From Porphyra umbilicalis (Eukaryota; Rhodophyta; Bangiophyceae; Bangiales; Bangiaceae), in the NCBI GenBank assembly GCA_002049455.2, contig KV918778.1, positions 248,001-312,000 on the forward strand: a stretch of DNA of 64,000 bases. Reading direction: 5' to 3'. Positions within the stretch are counted from its first letter, which is position 1. Every line of letters starts with the position of its first letter. A model generated the notes under the pieces. The model did not search any database and had not been told where the DNA came from. It was given only the letters and a program-made list of their open reading frames with translations. Of the stretch, positions 43,505 to 53,800 are shown piece after piece. The position numbers and the translations under genes are program-made.

Positions 43505-45085
43505 CCCCACGACGATGGCCCCCCCCGCCCCCGACAACGCCCCCCTCGCGCACGACGACGCTACCCCCGCGCACGACGACGCCCCTGCCGCCCACAACAA
43601 CGCCCCCTTCGCTCAAAAGGACGCTCTCCCGCCCACGACGTTGCTGACGACGACACCCCGCTCGCCCACGACAACGCCCACGACGACGCCCCACCCGCCT
43701 ACGACAACGCCCTACCCGCCCACGATGACGGCTCCCCCTCCCACGACGACGTCCCCGACAACACCCCTCCAATCCTTGATGCCGCTCATCACAACTCCCC
43801 CCCCGCGAACGGCGACGCCCCCTCCGCGCACGACGACGCCCCTGTTGCTCACAACAACGCCCCCGCCGCTCAAAAGGACGCCCTCCCGCCCACGACTACG
43901 CTGAAGACGACACCCCGCTCGCCCTCGACAATGCCCCGGACGATGCCCCACCCGCCTACGACAGCGCCTCACTCGCCCACGTTGACGGCTCCGCCTCCCA
44001 CGACGACATCAACGACGACGCCCCCCCAATCCCCGATGCCGCTCACGACGACTCCCTTTCCGCCCACGACGACGCCTTCCCCACGACGACCCCCTCCCCG
44101 CCCGGGATGACGGCCCCCTCGCCCGCGAGGACGCCGCACCGGCCCACGACGACGCCCACGACGACGCCTCACGTGCCCACAACGGCGCTCTCGACGATGC
44201 CTAACTGGCCCACAAGCACGCCCGCGACGACGCCCCACCCGCCCACGACGACGCCCTGCTCACCTTCGACCACTTTCACCACGACGCCCTTCCCGCCTAC
44301 GACGACACCCTACCCGCCCACGATGAATACCCTTCTCCCACGACGACGCACACGACGACGCCTCCTCGGCTCACGATGACGCGCGCGACGACCCCCCCTC
44401 GCCCACGACGACGCTCACGACGGCGCTCATGACGACTGCAAACTCGCTCACAAGGGCGCCCACGACGACGCCCGACCCGCTCACGAAGACGCCCCCCCTG
44501 CCTACTTTGACCCCCCTTCCGCTCACGACGACGTCCACGACGACCCCCCGCCTGCCTACAATGACACCCACGACGACACCCCTCCGCCCACTACGGCGCC
44601 GTACCCGCCCTCAACGACGGACCCTCTTCCACGACGACGCCCGAAACGACGCCCCCCCCGCCAACGACGATGCCTGTCCCGCCCACGACGACGCTAACGA
44701 CGATGCCCCTCGCGCGGACGACGCTGCACCTTCCGCCTACGACGATGCCCCTCCCGCCCAAGACAGTTCCCCTCCCGCACTCGACGACGCGCTCGACGAT
44801 GCCCACGACGTCGCTCCTCCCGCCTACGACGACGCCCCCTTCACCCACAAAGACACCCGCATCGACGCCCCTTCCGCCCAAGATGACGCCCGCCCGATTG
44901 ATTCCCCCTCCCCCACGATGACGCCGCCGCCCCCACGACGACGCCCCCCCCCCCACGACGACGCCCCCCCCGCCCTGGACGACGGCCCTTTTGCCCGCAA
45001 TGACGCCCCACCCGCCCACGACGACCCCGTTCCCCCCAACGACGATGCCGCTCCCCCCGACGACGACCCCTCCCCCCTTCTTCTC
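43505..45085. repeat. 1.6-kb minisatellite of CCCACGACGACGCC-type units
   Basis: Variants of CCCACGACGACGCCC(C/T), CCTACGACAACGCCC and GCTCACAACAACGCC repeat over the whole stretch with 12-18-bp spacing. All three plus frames stay open for long runs: Thr/Pro-rich in two, (Ala-Pro-Pro-Ala-His-Asp-Asp) in one. All three minus frames are Val/Gly/Arg-rich. The frame changes repeatedly, so I do not call a protein. A similar unit count is seen in both halves, suggesting a higher-order duplication (compare 43500-43780 with 43780-44040). Confidence 0.9.
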
Positions 45086-45796
45086 TTGCTTTTTCCGCGA
45101 CGCGCCGCGGATAAGATGCCACTGACCGTTGATGCGGCGAAGCGGGTGTGGGCTAATGTCACCCGGTCGCCAACGGCGCTCGCCGAAATTCTTCCGTGCT
45201 CCATCAGCGACGTAGGCATATTTTTCGCATGGAGAACGTGCACGCCTCCCCACAACACGGTCTTCGAAGAAAGAAAAAATCTCCTGGACAGCCCCAATAA
45301 CGACCGAACACAGCACTCAGTGAGGGTCTGTATCTGCACTCTTCTTTATGGTTGCATGAAAATGAGGAAATATGCAAAGGAAGGCGTTGCAGACTGGGGC
45401 CGTGAGGGGGGGGAAACGTGTGGCGGCAGTGGCGAAGATGGGGTGGCAGAAGGTCTCTTGAGGTACAATCAATTCTCGACCTTGTCACGCCCAGTAAAGG
45501 ACCAGGTGGGCCTTTAACGAGTCGACCGACGATCGGGAATTTCCAGTAACATCAGTCAATTGTCTCCGATCGTCTGCTGTCCTAATCGTAGCGAGGCTAG
45601 TGACAAATCAAACGTTGATTTCTTTTCTGGATTGTGACCAGCCCCAGCCGTCGTCGTCGCGACCGTCGTCGTCGCCACCGTCGTCGTCGCAGCCGTCGTC
45701 GTCGCAGCCGTTGTTTTCGCCTCTCTTTCGCGACTACCGCTAATTGTAGCACGCTAACGCGGCCCCCACTCTCTCCTCCCTCCCTCATCCCGGTGC
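45086..45796. other. Unassigned stretch before the Tigger-like transposase
   Basis: Directly after the minisatellite a plus frame continues to 45517 (ADKMPLTVDAAKRVWANVTRSP), with a hydrophobic run LLLLLFP. It could be the C-terminus of a protein whose front end is the repeat, but there is no motif. 45640-45715 is a TCGTCGTCGC repeat. Confidence 0.35.
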
Positions 45797-48415
45797 ATGC
45801 AGGCAGCAGACGGCCGCCGACCTGCACACTCGCCCCGCCAACACTCTCCCCACACCACCATGCCCGGTTCCACGCCCCCTGAACCCCCCCCTCTGCTTCA
45901 CATGATTGTTCTGGGAACGCCTTCTGAGTCACAGCGGATCGCCCGTGCCGTGGATGGGGCGCCGTCAACCGTCACGTGCGAGAGGCTGGGTGTCGAACGG
46001 GCGGCTGCCTATGGTGGGGCAGCCGCAATTGTGGACCAGCCGAGTGATGACGGCGACCAGGGAGCGGCGGCCGGCGATTCCACGACTGCCTGGTGTTCCT
46101 CCCTCGCCACCTCAATGCAGGCAACAATGGCGGCAGCCGAGGCGGGCTTTCTGGCCTCCTGCCCCCACCTGCGCGAGGTTGCACATGTCGGGATCCGCGC
46201 GGCTGCCAGTGCCGCAGCGGACCTCCCCGTTCATTGGCGTACTCAACAAGAACCTACGGTTCGTACAAGTGGCAGTGGTCCGCCTGTCAGCGAGCTGCAG
46301 GTCAACGAGCCCGGGGCGGACGTAGAGAGCGCCGCTGATTCGGACGCCGGACGCCGGTCGGCACCCGTCGATGGCGTAAATCGGCCGCCGACGGGAAGCC
46401 GTAGCCGCCCACACACCCGACATGGGAAGGCACCTAAGAAGAGGTGCAAGCTGCCGCTGCGTCACTGCCTCATGATCTTTTGTATGAGGCGGGCGGGGCT
46501 GCCGTGGGACCGGATCCGACGTTAAATGCCTGTGGACGCCAGCGACAGCGCGATACGTCGGACGTGGTACCGCCGCGTGATTTACAAAAGCGCTTTGGAG
46601 CTCGGCAATGTGGACCTGGACTCGGTTTGATACCGGCCAGCCACCTACCCACAATTGGACGCCGCGTTGTTGCGCTGGATTTTAGCCGTCCGTGCGTGCG
46701 GCAGGCGTACCGTTTCTGTGACTGTGGCGCTGCTCAAGGGGAGCGCGGCGGAGCTGGACGTGGAGCTGGGTGTGAATGGCTTCAAGGCGTCGACGGGCTA
46801 CATCTTCCGGTGGGTCAAGCGGAACGATATCCGCAGCATTTTCTTGGTCGGCACTGGCGCATCGGCCGACGTGTCCGGGTCGGCCACACGCATCGCAGAG
46901 ATCCGAGAGACCCTCCGCGGCGTGCCCCCCCGGCTGATTTACAACATTGAAGAGACCGGGCTATTCTACCGCTGTCTCCCCCATCGCTCCTACGTGTCGG
47001 CTCGCGAGCGCCGGTCCGCGGCTCAAAGGCCATGCGGGCGAAAGACCGCGTGACGGCGGTACTTTGCATGAACGCGGACGGCTCCCACAAGCTGCCGATA
47101 GCCATCATCGGCAAGGCGGTGCGGCCTTTGTGTGTCCGTCCACCTGCCCCGGGTTGCCCCGTGCCGTACTTCAGTCAAGTCAGCTCGTGGATAGTTGGGC
47201 CCACCATGGCCCATTGGTTTGCATCTGTGCTCGTCCAAGAGGTGCGGCGCGTGACCACCGAACTCGTGTTCCTCATCATGGAGAGCGCCCCGTCCGACGG
47301 CGAACTGAAGGAGGACGGCGTGACGATAGTGTGCCTGCCACCCAACACGACGTCAATGTACCAGCCTCTCGACAAGGGCATCATTTCGGCCGTCAAACGG
47401 CGATAAAAGGGGCGGCTGCTACGACGCGTACTTAGACGCCTGAACGCCCAAATTGCTGCGGACTGTGAAACGGGGTTTCCTTCATCCCCGGCCACTGATC
47501 AACCTTCTCCGGCCCCACCGGTTGACGACCCTTCAGCGCTTGGTGGGGGCGCCGTCATGGCCCTTTTCACACCACAACACCCCCCCCCCCCCCCGTCGTC
47601 CGCGGCCCCTCAACCTCTAGCAGTGGCTCACCTAGGGCGGAGACTACCGGAGAGGTGTCGTCACATGGACCCCCGGATTGTACCGCCAGAGGAGCTTCCG
47701 TATAGAGCGCCCCGATATCTGCTGCGGGCCCTTCCCTGGCCGCCCATCGCTTTTCTCTTTCATTGGAGGCAATCGTGGGACCCCCGCGCCGACGACGCTC
47801 ATTTCTTCATCTGTGGGGCCCTCGAGCGCGACTGGGGGGTCCGTGCTTCCCTCAGTCCCCCCGTCTGCCGCAGAGGAAGTTCGACTTGCGCGCGTGCCTC
47901 CCGTCCCGGGGCTGCCGTACAACCCCCAACTTGCTGTACTCCCCGCTCCGCCCGCTCGCCGCACCTTTGTGGGGCCCTTTGTATGGCGGCGGCCGCGGCA
48001 AGCCGCCGCTGTGCCCGTCAATGGTGACGATGCGTCCAAGGACGGGAGTGTGGACCCCACACTCAACCTGATGGACGTGTGCATGATGCTGCAGGAGGAG
48101 TGGGTCGCCGTCTCTGAGACCACCATCGCCCAGTTCTGGCTGGAGGCGGACCTCCTTTTGGCTGACACGGCGGCGCTGCTACGCAGCGGCCATGGGTGCT
48201 ACCATCCGGGTTTACCCCGTATGAATGCTGATGTGGCAGAGATTGTGGCAATGATGGGCGCGTTTTCGGCCAGCGCCAGGCCAAACTCCCCAGCTGAGGC
48301 TGCAGACTGTGTGCTGGAGGCGGTCAAGTGGCTGGAGGCAGAGGACCTCCCAGCAACCGTTTTTGAGACCGCTAGTCGCATTGATAGCACCTTGAATGAG
48401 AGCGATATAGAGTAG
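45797..48415 (+). pseudogene. Tigger/pogo (CENP-B-like) transposase of the Tc1/mariner superfamily
   Basis: These transposases have HTH DNA-binding domains, a DDE/D nuclease and a C-terminal tail. In order: a CENP-B-type HTH start (KKRCKLPLRHCLMIFCMRRAGLPWDRIRR), then stops TAA 46523 and TGA ~46629. The Tc5-type HTH follows (LDAALLRWILAVRACGRRTV), then RLIYNIEETGLFYRCLP, a frame change near 47045, and DRVTAVLCMNADGSHKLPIAIIGKA. Next are LVFLIMESAPSDG and VCLPPNTTSMYQPLDKGII, with TAA 47404. In the last open frame (to TAG 48415) LMDVCMMLQEEWVAVSETTIAQFW matches the C-terminal W...V...TI...W pattern. The first two catalytic Asp residues are Glu here (NIEETG for N-x-D-E-T-G; MESAPS for x-D-N-A-P-S). 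Flanking inverted repeats were not found. Confidence 0.88.
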
Positions 48416-48841
48416 TTTTTTCTTTTCCATTCTGTTTTTTTTGCTCCTCAGAGCATGCGCAAAATCAGCCAGAGCCACAGAAAAGCGGGCAGGCCGCCGG
48501 TGGCGGCGCGGAGACCCAACCTCCGCCGGTTCATGTAAACGTCCACGTCGACAGGCGCGCCGGTGGGCGCGCGCCGCAGCCAGCAATCGGAACCAATAGC
48601 CGTCGCACAGTCGGGAGCGGGACTGGGGCTGGAGGGAGGGGCAGAAGGGGGGGCGGGGGGGTGTCGCCGCAGCAGCGAGCCACACGAGGGAGAGGATCGC
48701 TGCATGGGGCGCGCGCCGAGCGCACGTTGAGCCACGGTCGGCCGATAGAGCGGCGGCAGCGGGCGGGTGAGGGGTGAGGGCTACGGCGGTACGCGCTGCA
48801 GCGGCCTCTGCTATGGTCGTCGGGGTCGACAGTGGAGACCC
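48416..48841. other. Region between the transposase and the membrane-type ORF
   Basis: A minus ORF (48448-48735) ends with YMNRRRLGLRAATGG and a hydrophobic tail LPAFLWLWLILRML. It might be a C-terminal exon of a membrane protein, but no upstream exon could be joined with confidence. Confidence 0.3.
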
Positions 48842-49235
48842 CTAGGCCGCCGCGGTCACGGCCGTGGCTGCCGTCCCCAGGATGCCCCCCAGCGCCCCCC
48901 CGACCTCCCGCGAGCGGCACCAAATCCACTGTCCCTCACAAAGCAAGGTCCGTGACCCCCCCCGCCCCCTCCCCACCCTACTCACGCGCCCGATCGCCCC
49001 CGGCGCCGTCAATAACTGCAGCGCATCATTCACGGGCTGCAGCACATAACTCCCCACGGCGGCGGCGATGGCCCAAATGACCCCCCCCCTCCCCCCTCCC
49101 CCGCACACCCACCGCCACCACGGCGACTGTCGACAACACGGCAGCAAAGAGTCCTCCCGTCACCTCCACGCAGGCGACCGCCCGCCAGAATCGGGACAGC
49201 AGCATAAAGCTGGCGGCGCCGCGGTGGCATGGCAT
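48842..49235 (-). CDS. Candidate small membrane protein (hypothetical)
   Basis: ATG 49235-49233 opens MPCHRGAASFMLLSRFWRAV, then a hydrophobic segment (TGGLFAAVLSTVAVVAVG). After a G-rich stretch with a frame change (about 49090-49115), a second block reads VIWAIAAAVGSYVLQPVNDALQLL and TAPGAIGR. A GTGAGT donor follows (GT at 48985-48984). An ACAG acceptor near 48927 then gives WIWCRSREVGGALGGILG and TAATAVTAAA, stopping at TAG 48842-48844. The result would be two or three membrane helices in a 110-130-residue protein. The frame change in the G-run could be a short-read error or a real lesion. I do not recognise the family. Confidence 0.3.
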
Positions 49236-51800
49236 GGCAGCGACGGTGATACACCCTGGCTGCGGCAGCACACGGGTGTGAGCGATGGGAGCGTGGGGAG
49301 TGCCTTTCGGCTGCGTGGCCCTGGAGCGGCGCCCTTGACTCGACTTTTTGGGGTTTGTGGGGCCTCAAGGATGGACGGACACTCGGGAATTCTGAGTGGC
49401 TGTGAGCTGAAGCGCAGAGAGACAGAGACAGTGACAGAATAAGGTCTCTGATGCCCGTCAATGGACGTAGCGACCGATCACGTGCCATGGTTTGTAACTG
49501 TAACTACAGTACAGCGGGTACACTGGAAGGAATAATGTGGATGTCGTTTTTCTCTGCATTTTTCTCATATTTCCGCATCTCAAAACTACGGGCTGCATGC
49601 CATCAGTTGTCGATACATTTTCTGAAGGACAGAGACACAGCAGTACCGTTGTCTATTCAGAGAAATGTCAGTCGGCAAGGTCACGCGAAAGGTCGGCAGG
49701 ATTATCAGTGTGTAAGACAGATAAAGGAGGCGTAGGTGCGAACAGCCAAGGAACGACACTGACCCCATGGCCAGCACCGCAACATCCGCGGAGCATGCTA
49801 TCCTCACACTCAGGAACGAAAAGCAGCAGGACTTTCCCTTTAGAAGCCCGCCCCTCTCTTGCCACATTCAAGGGCGTCCCACCGCACACCCCCACCCCCT
49901 CTCTCCACAACCGCTACCGCGGTTTCCGGGACCCAGCCGTGGTGGTACGCGCAGCGAGCGCGCCGACCTTCAGGATGCCACCACGGTTTCGCCGCAGTGC
50001 TTGATAACATATCCGTGACGGCGTCAATCGCCGGTCACCAGGTGCAGGATGAAAGAAGCTTGTGCGTCGCTCCCAGCTGCGTGACGTAGACACCGACGGG
50101 TCGGGTAAGTCTCAGCACCACCGCTGCACGGCGTAGACACCGGCGGGGGTGGGGAGGCTGTAGACCACCGCCAATAGTGAAAGAGACGACAGCGTTAGGG
50201 AGACGATCTCGGTGAAAAAGTTGATGCTGGCGGGCGCGACTGGGGCTCGTGGCCCTGGGGGCGCGTCGAGAAGAGGTTCGTGGTGGGCGGCTGCTGCTGG
50301 GGCGGCTGCTGCCGCGAAGGCCAAAGCGCCGCAACAAAAAGAAAGGAGACGGCGGTGGAATGAGTGTCGGGAGAATCGATAGGAAGCAGTCGGATCGGGG
50401 AGGGGGAGCACCAGTCGCCATCGGGGCGGCCGCACAGCACAATGGGGAAATGGCGGCGCAGGAGGCGTGCGGCCTAGAAATGGGACAAGACCTCACATAC
50501 GACGTGAGGAAAAACGAGTGCAAGGCGTTGGGGGGGTGGGAGAGGGGCAGGGGTGGAAAGGAACAAGCGTGGGTTGGGGGAGAAGAACAATGGCGCCAAA
50601 GGCGTAAGAGGGTGGACTGGAGCCGGCACATGGCTAGAACACGGGGCGAACACACCGGCTCGGCGGTGGCCTGTCGCCGTGTGCTCGGGAGCGGCCAGTC
50701 TCCGTGTGCTCTGTCGAGGAATCCGGGCCTCCAACTAAGGGCAGAGCAGTGCTTGAGCGCCGCCAACAAAGCACCTTCAAGCTCTTAACGCTCACAATTG
50801 AGCGTCCAATCCTACATTTGACAGCGTGCTGGTCAGACCAACATGCCTCGACAGCGACTGTCAGGCAGACCGACGCCAGGAGCCATCTGGCTCGTGGAGA
50901 CCTAGGTGCCCCCAGTGCCTCAGAACGGCGGTGGTAGGCGGGAACTCGAGAGTTGACCGATGGCAGAGCCGATCGATTGCATGCAATGAACCTTTTGTCG
51001 ATGGCGCTCTCCTGTCAATTTCGTGCCGCAGCGGTGGGCGATCATCGGGGATTGACTGTACACGGTAAAACACTCGAACACTCTGAGCTGTTTTCAGCAA
51101 ATGGGGGCATGTCTGGGGGTCCTGACAAATCTTCCTGCAAGGGGCATTCAGGAGACCCCCAGAGTTAAGGGGAGAGCGGGAAATGACTGGCTGTGGTGGG
51201 TTGTCTCATGTCAGCCTCGTGTGCATCTGCTGACCAATCGGCATGTCCCTGCTGGCGGACTCATCTTGGCTCTCGTAAATCAATATATATAATGTTCCGG
51301 AGATAGCTGCGGTTCGGGAGCTCGTGTACTGAATCGGGGCCGTCGTGGGACACTCCTGGGGCAGCCCGCGGGCGGGGGAAATCACCTCTGGGGGGGGCCG
51401 TGCCGACCCATCCCCCCCCGCCTCGCCAGGTCTCCAGCCCGCGGTGCGCCATCGTCACGCTCCACCGCTTCTCGCCGCTGACCGCAACGCGCCATCGACG
51501 CGCCCGCCCGCTCCGCCCCTGCGCTCCCCGCCCCTCGCCCTCGCCGCCCTGATGCGCCTCATCCCGCCCGCCCCCTCCCCATACCGCCCCACGCCTTCGT
51601 TTTCCGCCCGTCCCCTCCCCATCCCTCTACTCCCCGCCCCGCCACGCCCCGACCTGCCCTTTGCCGCGGTTCGCCCCGCCCCACCCCGCCCCGTCCCGAT
51701 CTTCTTCGCCTTGCAACGCCACGCCACGCCACGTATTGCCCCACTGCACACCTTCCCTTCTTGTATCGCTCCACTCTTCGCCCCGCTACACCCCGCTACT
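49236..51800. other. Mostly non-coding stretch
   Basis: 49450-49750 is low-GC with no gene. 50100-50440 has a minus ORF with a hydrophobic block (INFFTEIVSLTLSSLSLLAVV) that might be an exon of a membrane protein. GTAGACACCG occurs twice, at about 50085 and 50133. 50780-51330 has only short ORFs. 51360-51760 is C-rich (CCCCGCCC, CCACGCC) low-complexity DNA. Confidence 0.35.
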
Positions 51801-51938
51801 CCCTACGACACTGTGTCGTGCGCCACTTGCCGGCGCCCCGACGGCAGCTATGTCATCGTCTCGTTTGACGGCCAGCAGCTGGGCTACCGCACGAGGTCCA
51901 TTCAGCCGGATAAAGCCGTTCGACCAATGAGCAGTTGA
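51801..51938 (+). pseudogene. Short transposase-like fragment with a Cys-x2-Cys / FDG motif
   Basis: At the end of an otherwise low-complexity frame, about 40 codons read VSCATCRRPDGSYVIVSFDGQQLGYR and then stop at TGA 51936-51938. The C-x-x-C followed by DG-(S/T)-Y and FDG-x-x-x-GYR resembles the cysteine cluster that precedes the nuclease in KDZ-type transposases. No downstream nuclease is present. It could also be a fragment of an unrelated zinc-binding protein. Confidence 0.35.
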
Positions 51939-53800
51939 CCACGAGCCTGTCTTGACTTCGACCACATTGGCCAAAATTAGAAAAACAGCAATAGACCGTA
52001 CAAACAATCGCCGGCTCTGTCTGTAGAACGATCCCATGTCCGAATCCTGGGCAATCTGGGAAATCCGTTTACAGAATATAACTGGGACGCTCCAATCGTG
52101 GCTCAGATTTTTATCGTTAAGAGAGGCGTCCGGACATGTATCTGTTCGCTTGTAGATGATCTCCAGGTATTGCTAACCACCAAAAAATGACGGTTGCAGA
52201 GAGAAGGGAGGCAACGCCGACCACACAGCATAGAAATGAAGTTAGATGGGCTGTTCGACAAGCCACGATCAACCTATTGGCTGAGAGCTGCCGCCAGTAA
52301 TCTTGCAAGCCAATCAGCGTGTCTTGCAGAACTCACGCAGAGCCATCGCAACCCACAATAAGATTTCCTGAGATTTTTGGGCCGCTTGCTTGTGCCTGAA
52401 GAGGGCAGGGAGAGGGTTCTAGGCCAGACATGTGATTTTTGATGAGATCGACAAATGTCTTCCGATTTCTCGAGATCCTGATGTGCGTGTCCAGTGCGCA
52501 GAGCTGCATGAGGAGACTGTGTAGGGAACTCACATGATTCCCAGCATAGCCATCGGTCCACGTACGCTGTTGGATGATTGCAACCACTCTGCAACCGCCA
52601 TTTTTTGGAGGTCACCAATATGTCATGCCACCAGAGTGCTTGTGTTTTATCAAATTCTTCTGCAAACAGTGGTGAAGATACTGTGGATAACTGTTTGTTA
52701 AGAGCAAGCCAAGCGATGCGCACCAACATCATGATGTGGTGATTTATCCTAGATTCGTGGCGTGATGTGAGTGTTTCCGCTATACTATGGTGCAGCCGAT
52801 AATCGCTGTGCTCCAGCGGTGCGCGCACCATAACGCGGAATGCTGAGCTGGTATCTTCGCATCTATTGTACACCTTCCATCCAATTGTACAAGTAGGTCC
52901 CGCAGGGCAGGGACCAGGTGGCAAAGCTTCCCCTTTTCGTGAGAACACAGACACGCAGTTTGTAAAACTGCAGCAATCACAAGTTAGCATTTTGTTTCGA
53001 CCTACTGTAAACGGTGCTCTTCCCAGTCGACTTCGAAGGAAATGAAGAAGAACCTTATGCCGTGTGCTCCTCACTTCCGTAGCGTTCAGCGATTGGTGAG
53101 ATTCTGCATTATTCAGGATGATGCCGACGTCTCCGTCCCTAAGTAGAACGTGCGCTGTCCATATGTTGCCGCGACGTGGCCTTCCTTCACGGACGCAATG
53201 GATGGCCACAATTTCTCGGCCAGTGTAATGGCGGCTAGTCGTCCTGTCCCTTTCCTCTTTTGACCACCAGGGCGTTGGGTCCCTTTTTTCTTCCCCAGTT
53301 GTCGTTGTGTCCTCTTCTCTTCTCCAGTTGTAGCGTCCCCGTTGTCGGTCCCCATTTGATATCTTTATCTTTGTCGTACGGTTCTCAGTATACAGCAATG
53401 GTCAGCAAAGCAAACAAGCACAGCACCCGGCGCGCCGCCACACGCAGCGGGAGGTCGACAGCGGAGGCCGACAGATGCCTCAAGAAAAGAACAAGAGATT
53501 AGCGAACACCCCGGCACGGGCCAGGGGGGGGAACGGGGAAGGAAGAAGGGCAAAGAAAGGGGCAAATGCGGCGCGCGGGCGCTAAAAAAACGGGACGGGT
53601 CGGGAAAAAAAGGGGGCGGATGCGGAGCGCGGGCCCAAAAAAGGAGCGGATGCGGCGCGCGCGTCGAAGAGACCGCATGGCGGTGCGGTGTCGACGATGG
53701 TGTGGTGGTGTAAAAGGGCCGACGGAGGGGCGAGGTGGTGAGATGGCGAGACAACGGAAGAGAGCGGAGAGGCAGTGCTGACACTGCCGCTAAGAGGCGC
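51939..53800. other. Low-GC region with one long minus frame
   Basis: A minus frame is open for about 374 codons (53398-52274; text such as KMLTCDCCSFTNCVSVFSRKG and HHIMMLVRIAWLALNKQLS) in sequence of about 50% GC, which is more than chance predicts. The first codon is TTG, not ATG, and no family is recognisable, so I do not call a gene. 53520-53700 is purine-rich with three similar GGGGCGGATGCGG(C/A)GCGCGGGC units. Confidence 0.35.

Noticed and set aside
43515..45517. Repeat proteins of Thr-Pro or Ala-His-Asp-Asp type
   Set aside because: Spacing of the units changes frame repeatedly and all six frames are open. This is a minisatellite, not a supported protein.
52274..53398. 374-codon minus ORF as a gene
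   Set aside because: It starts at TTG, has no recognisable domain and no splice or promoter context. It is long for its GC content, so it is noted as unassigned.
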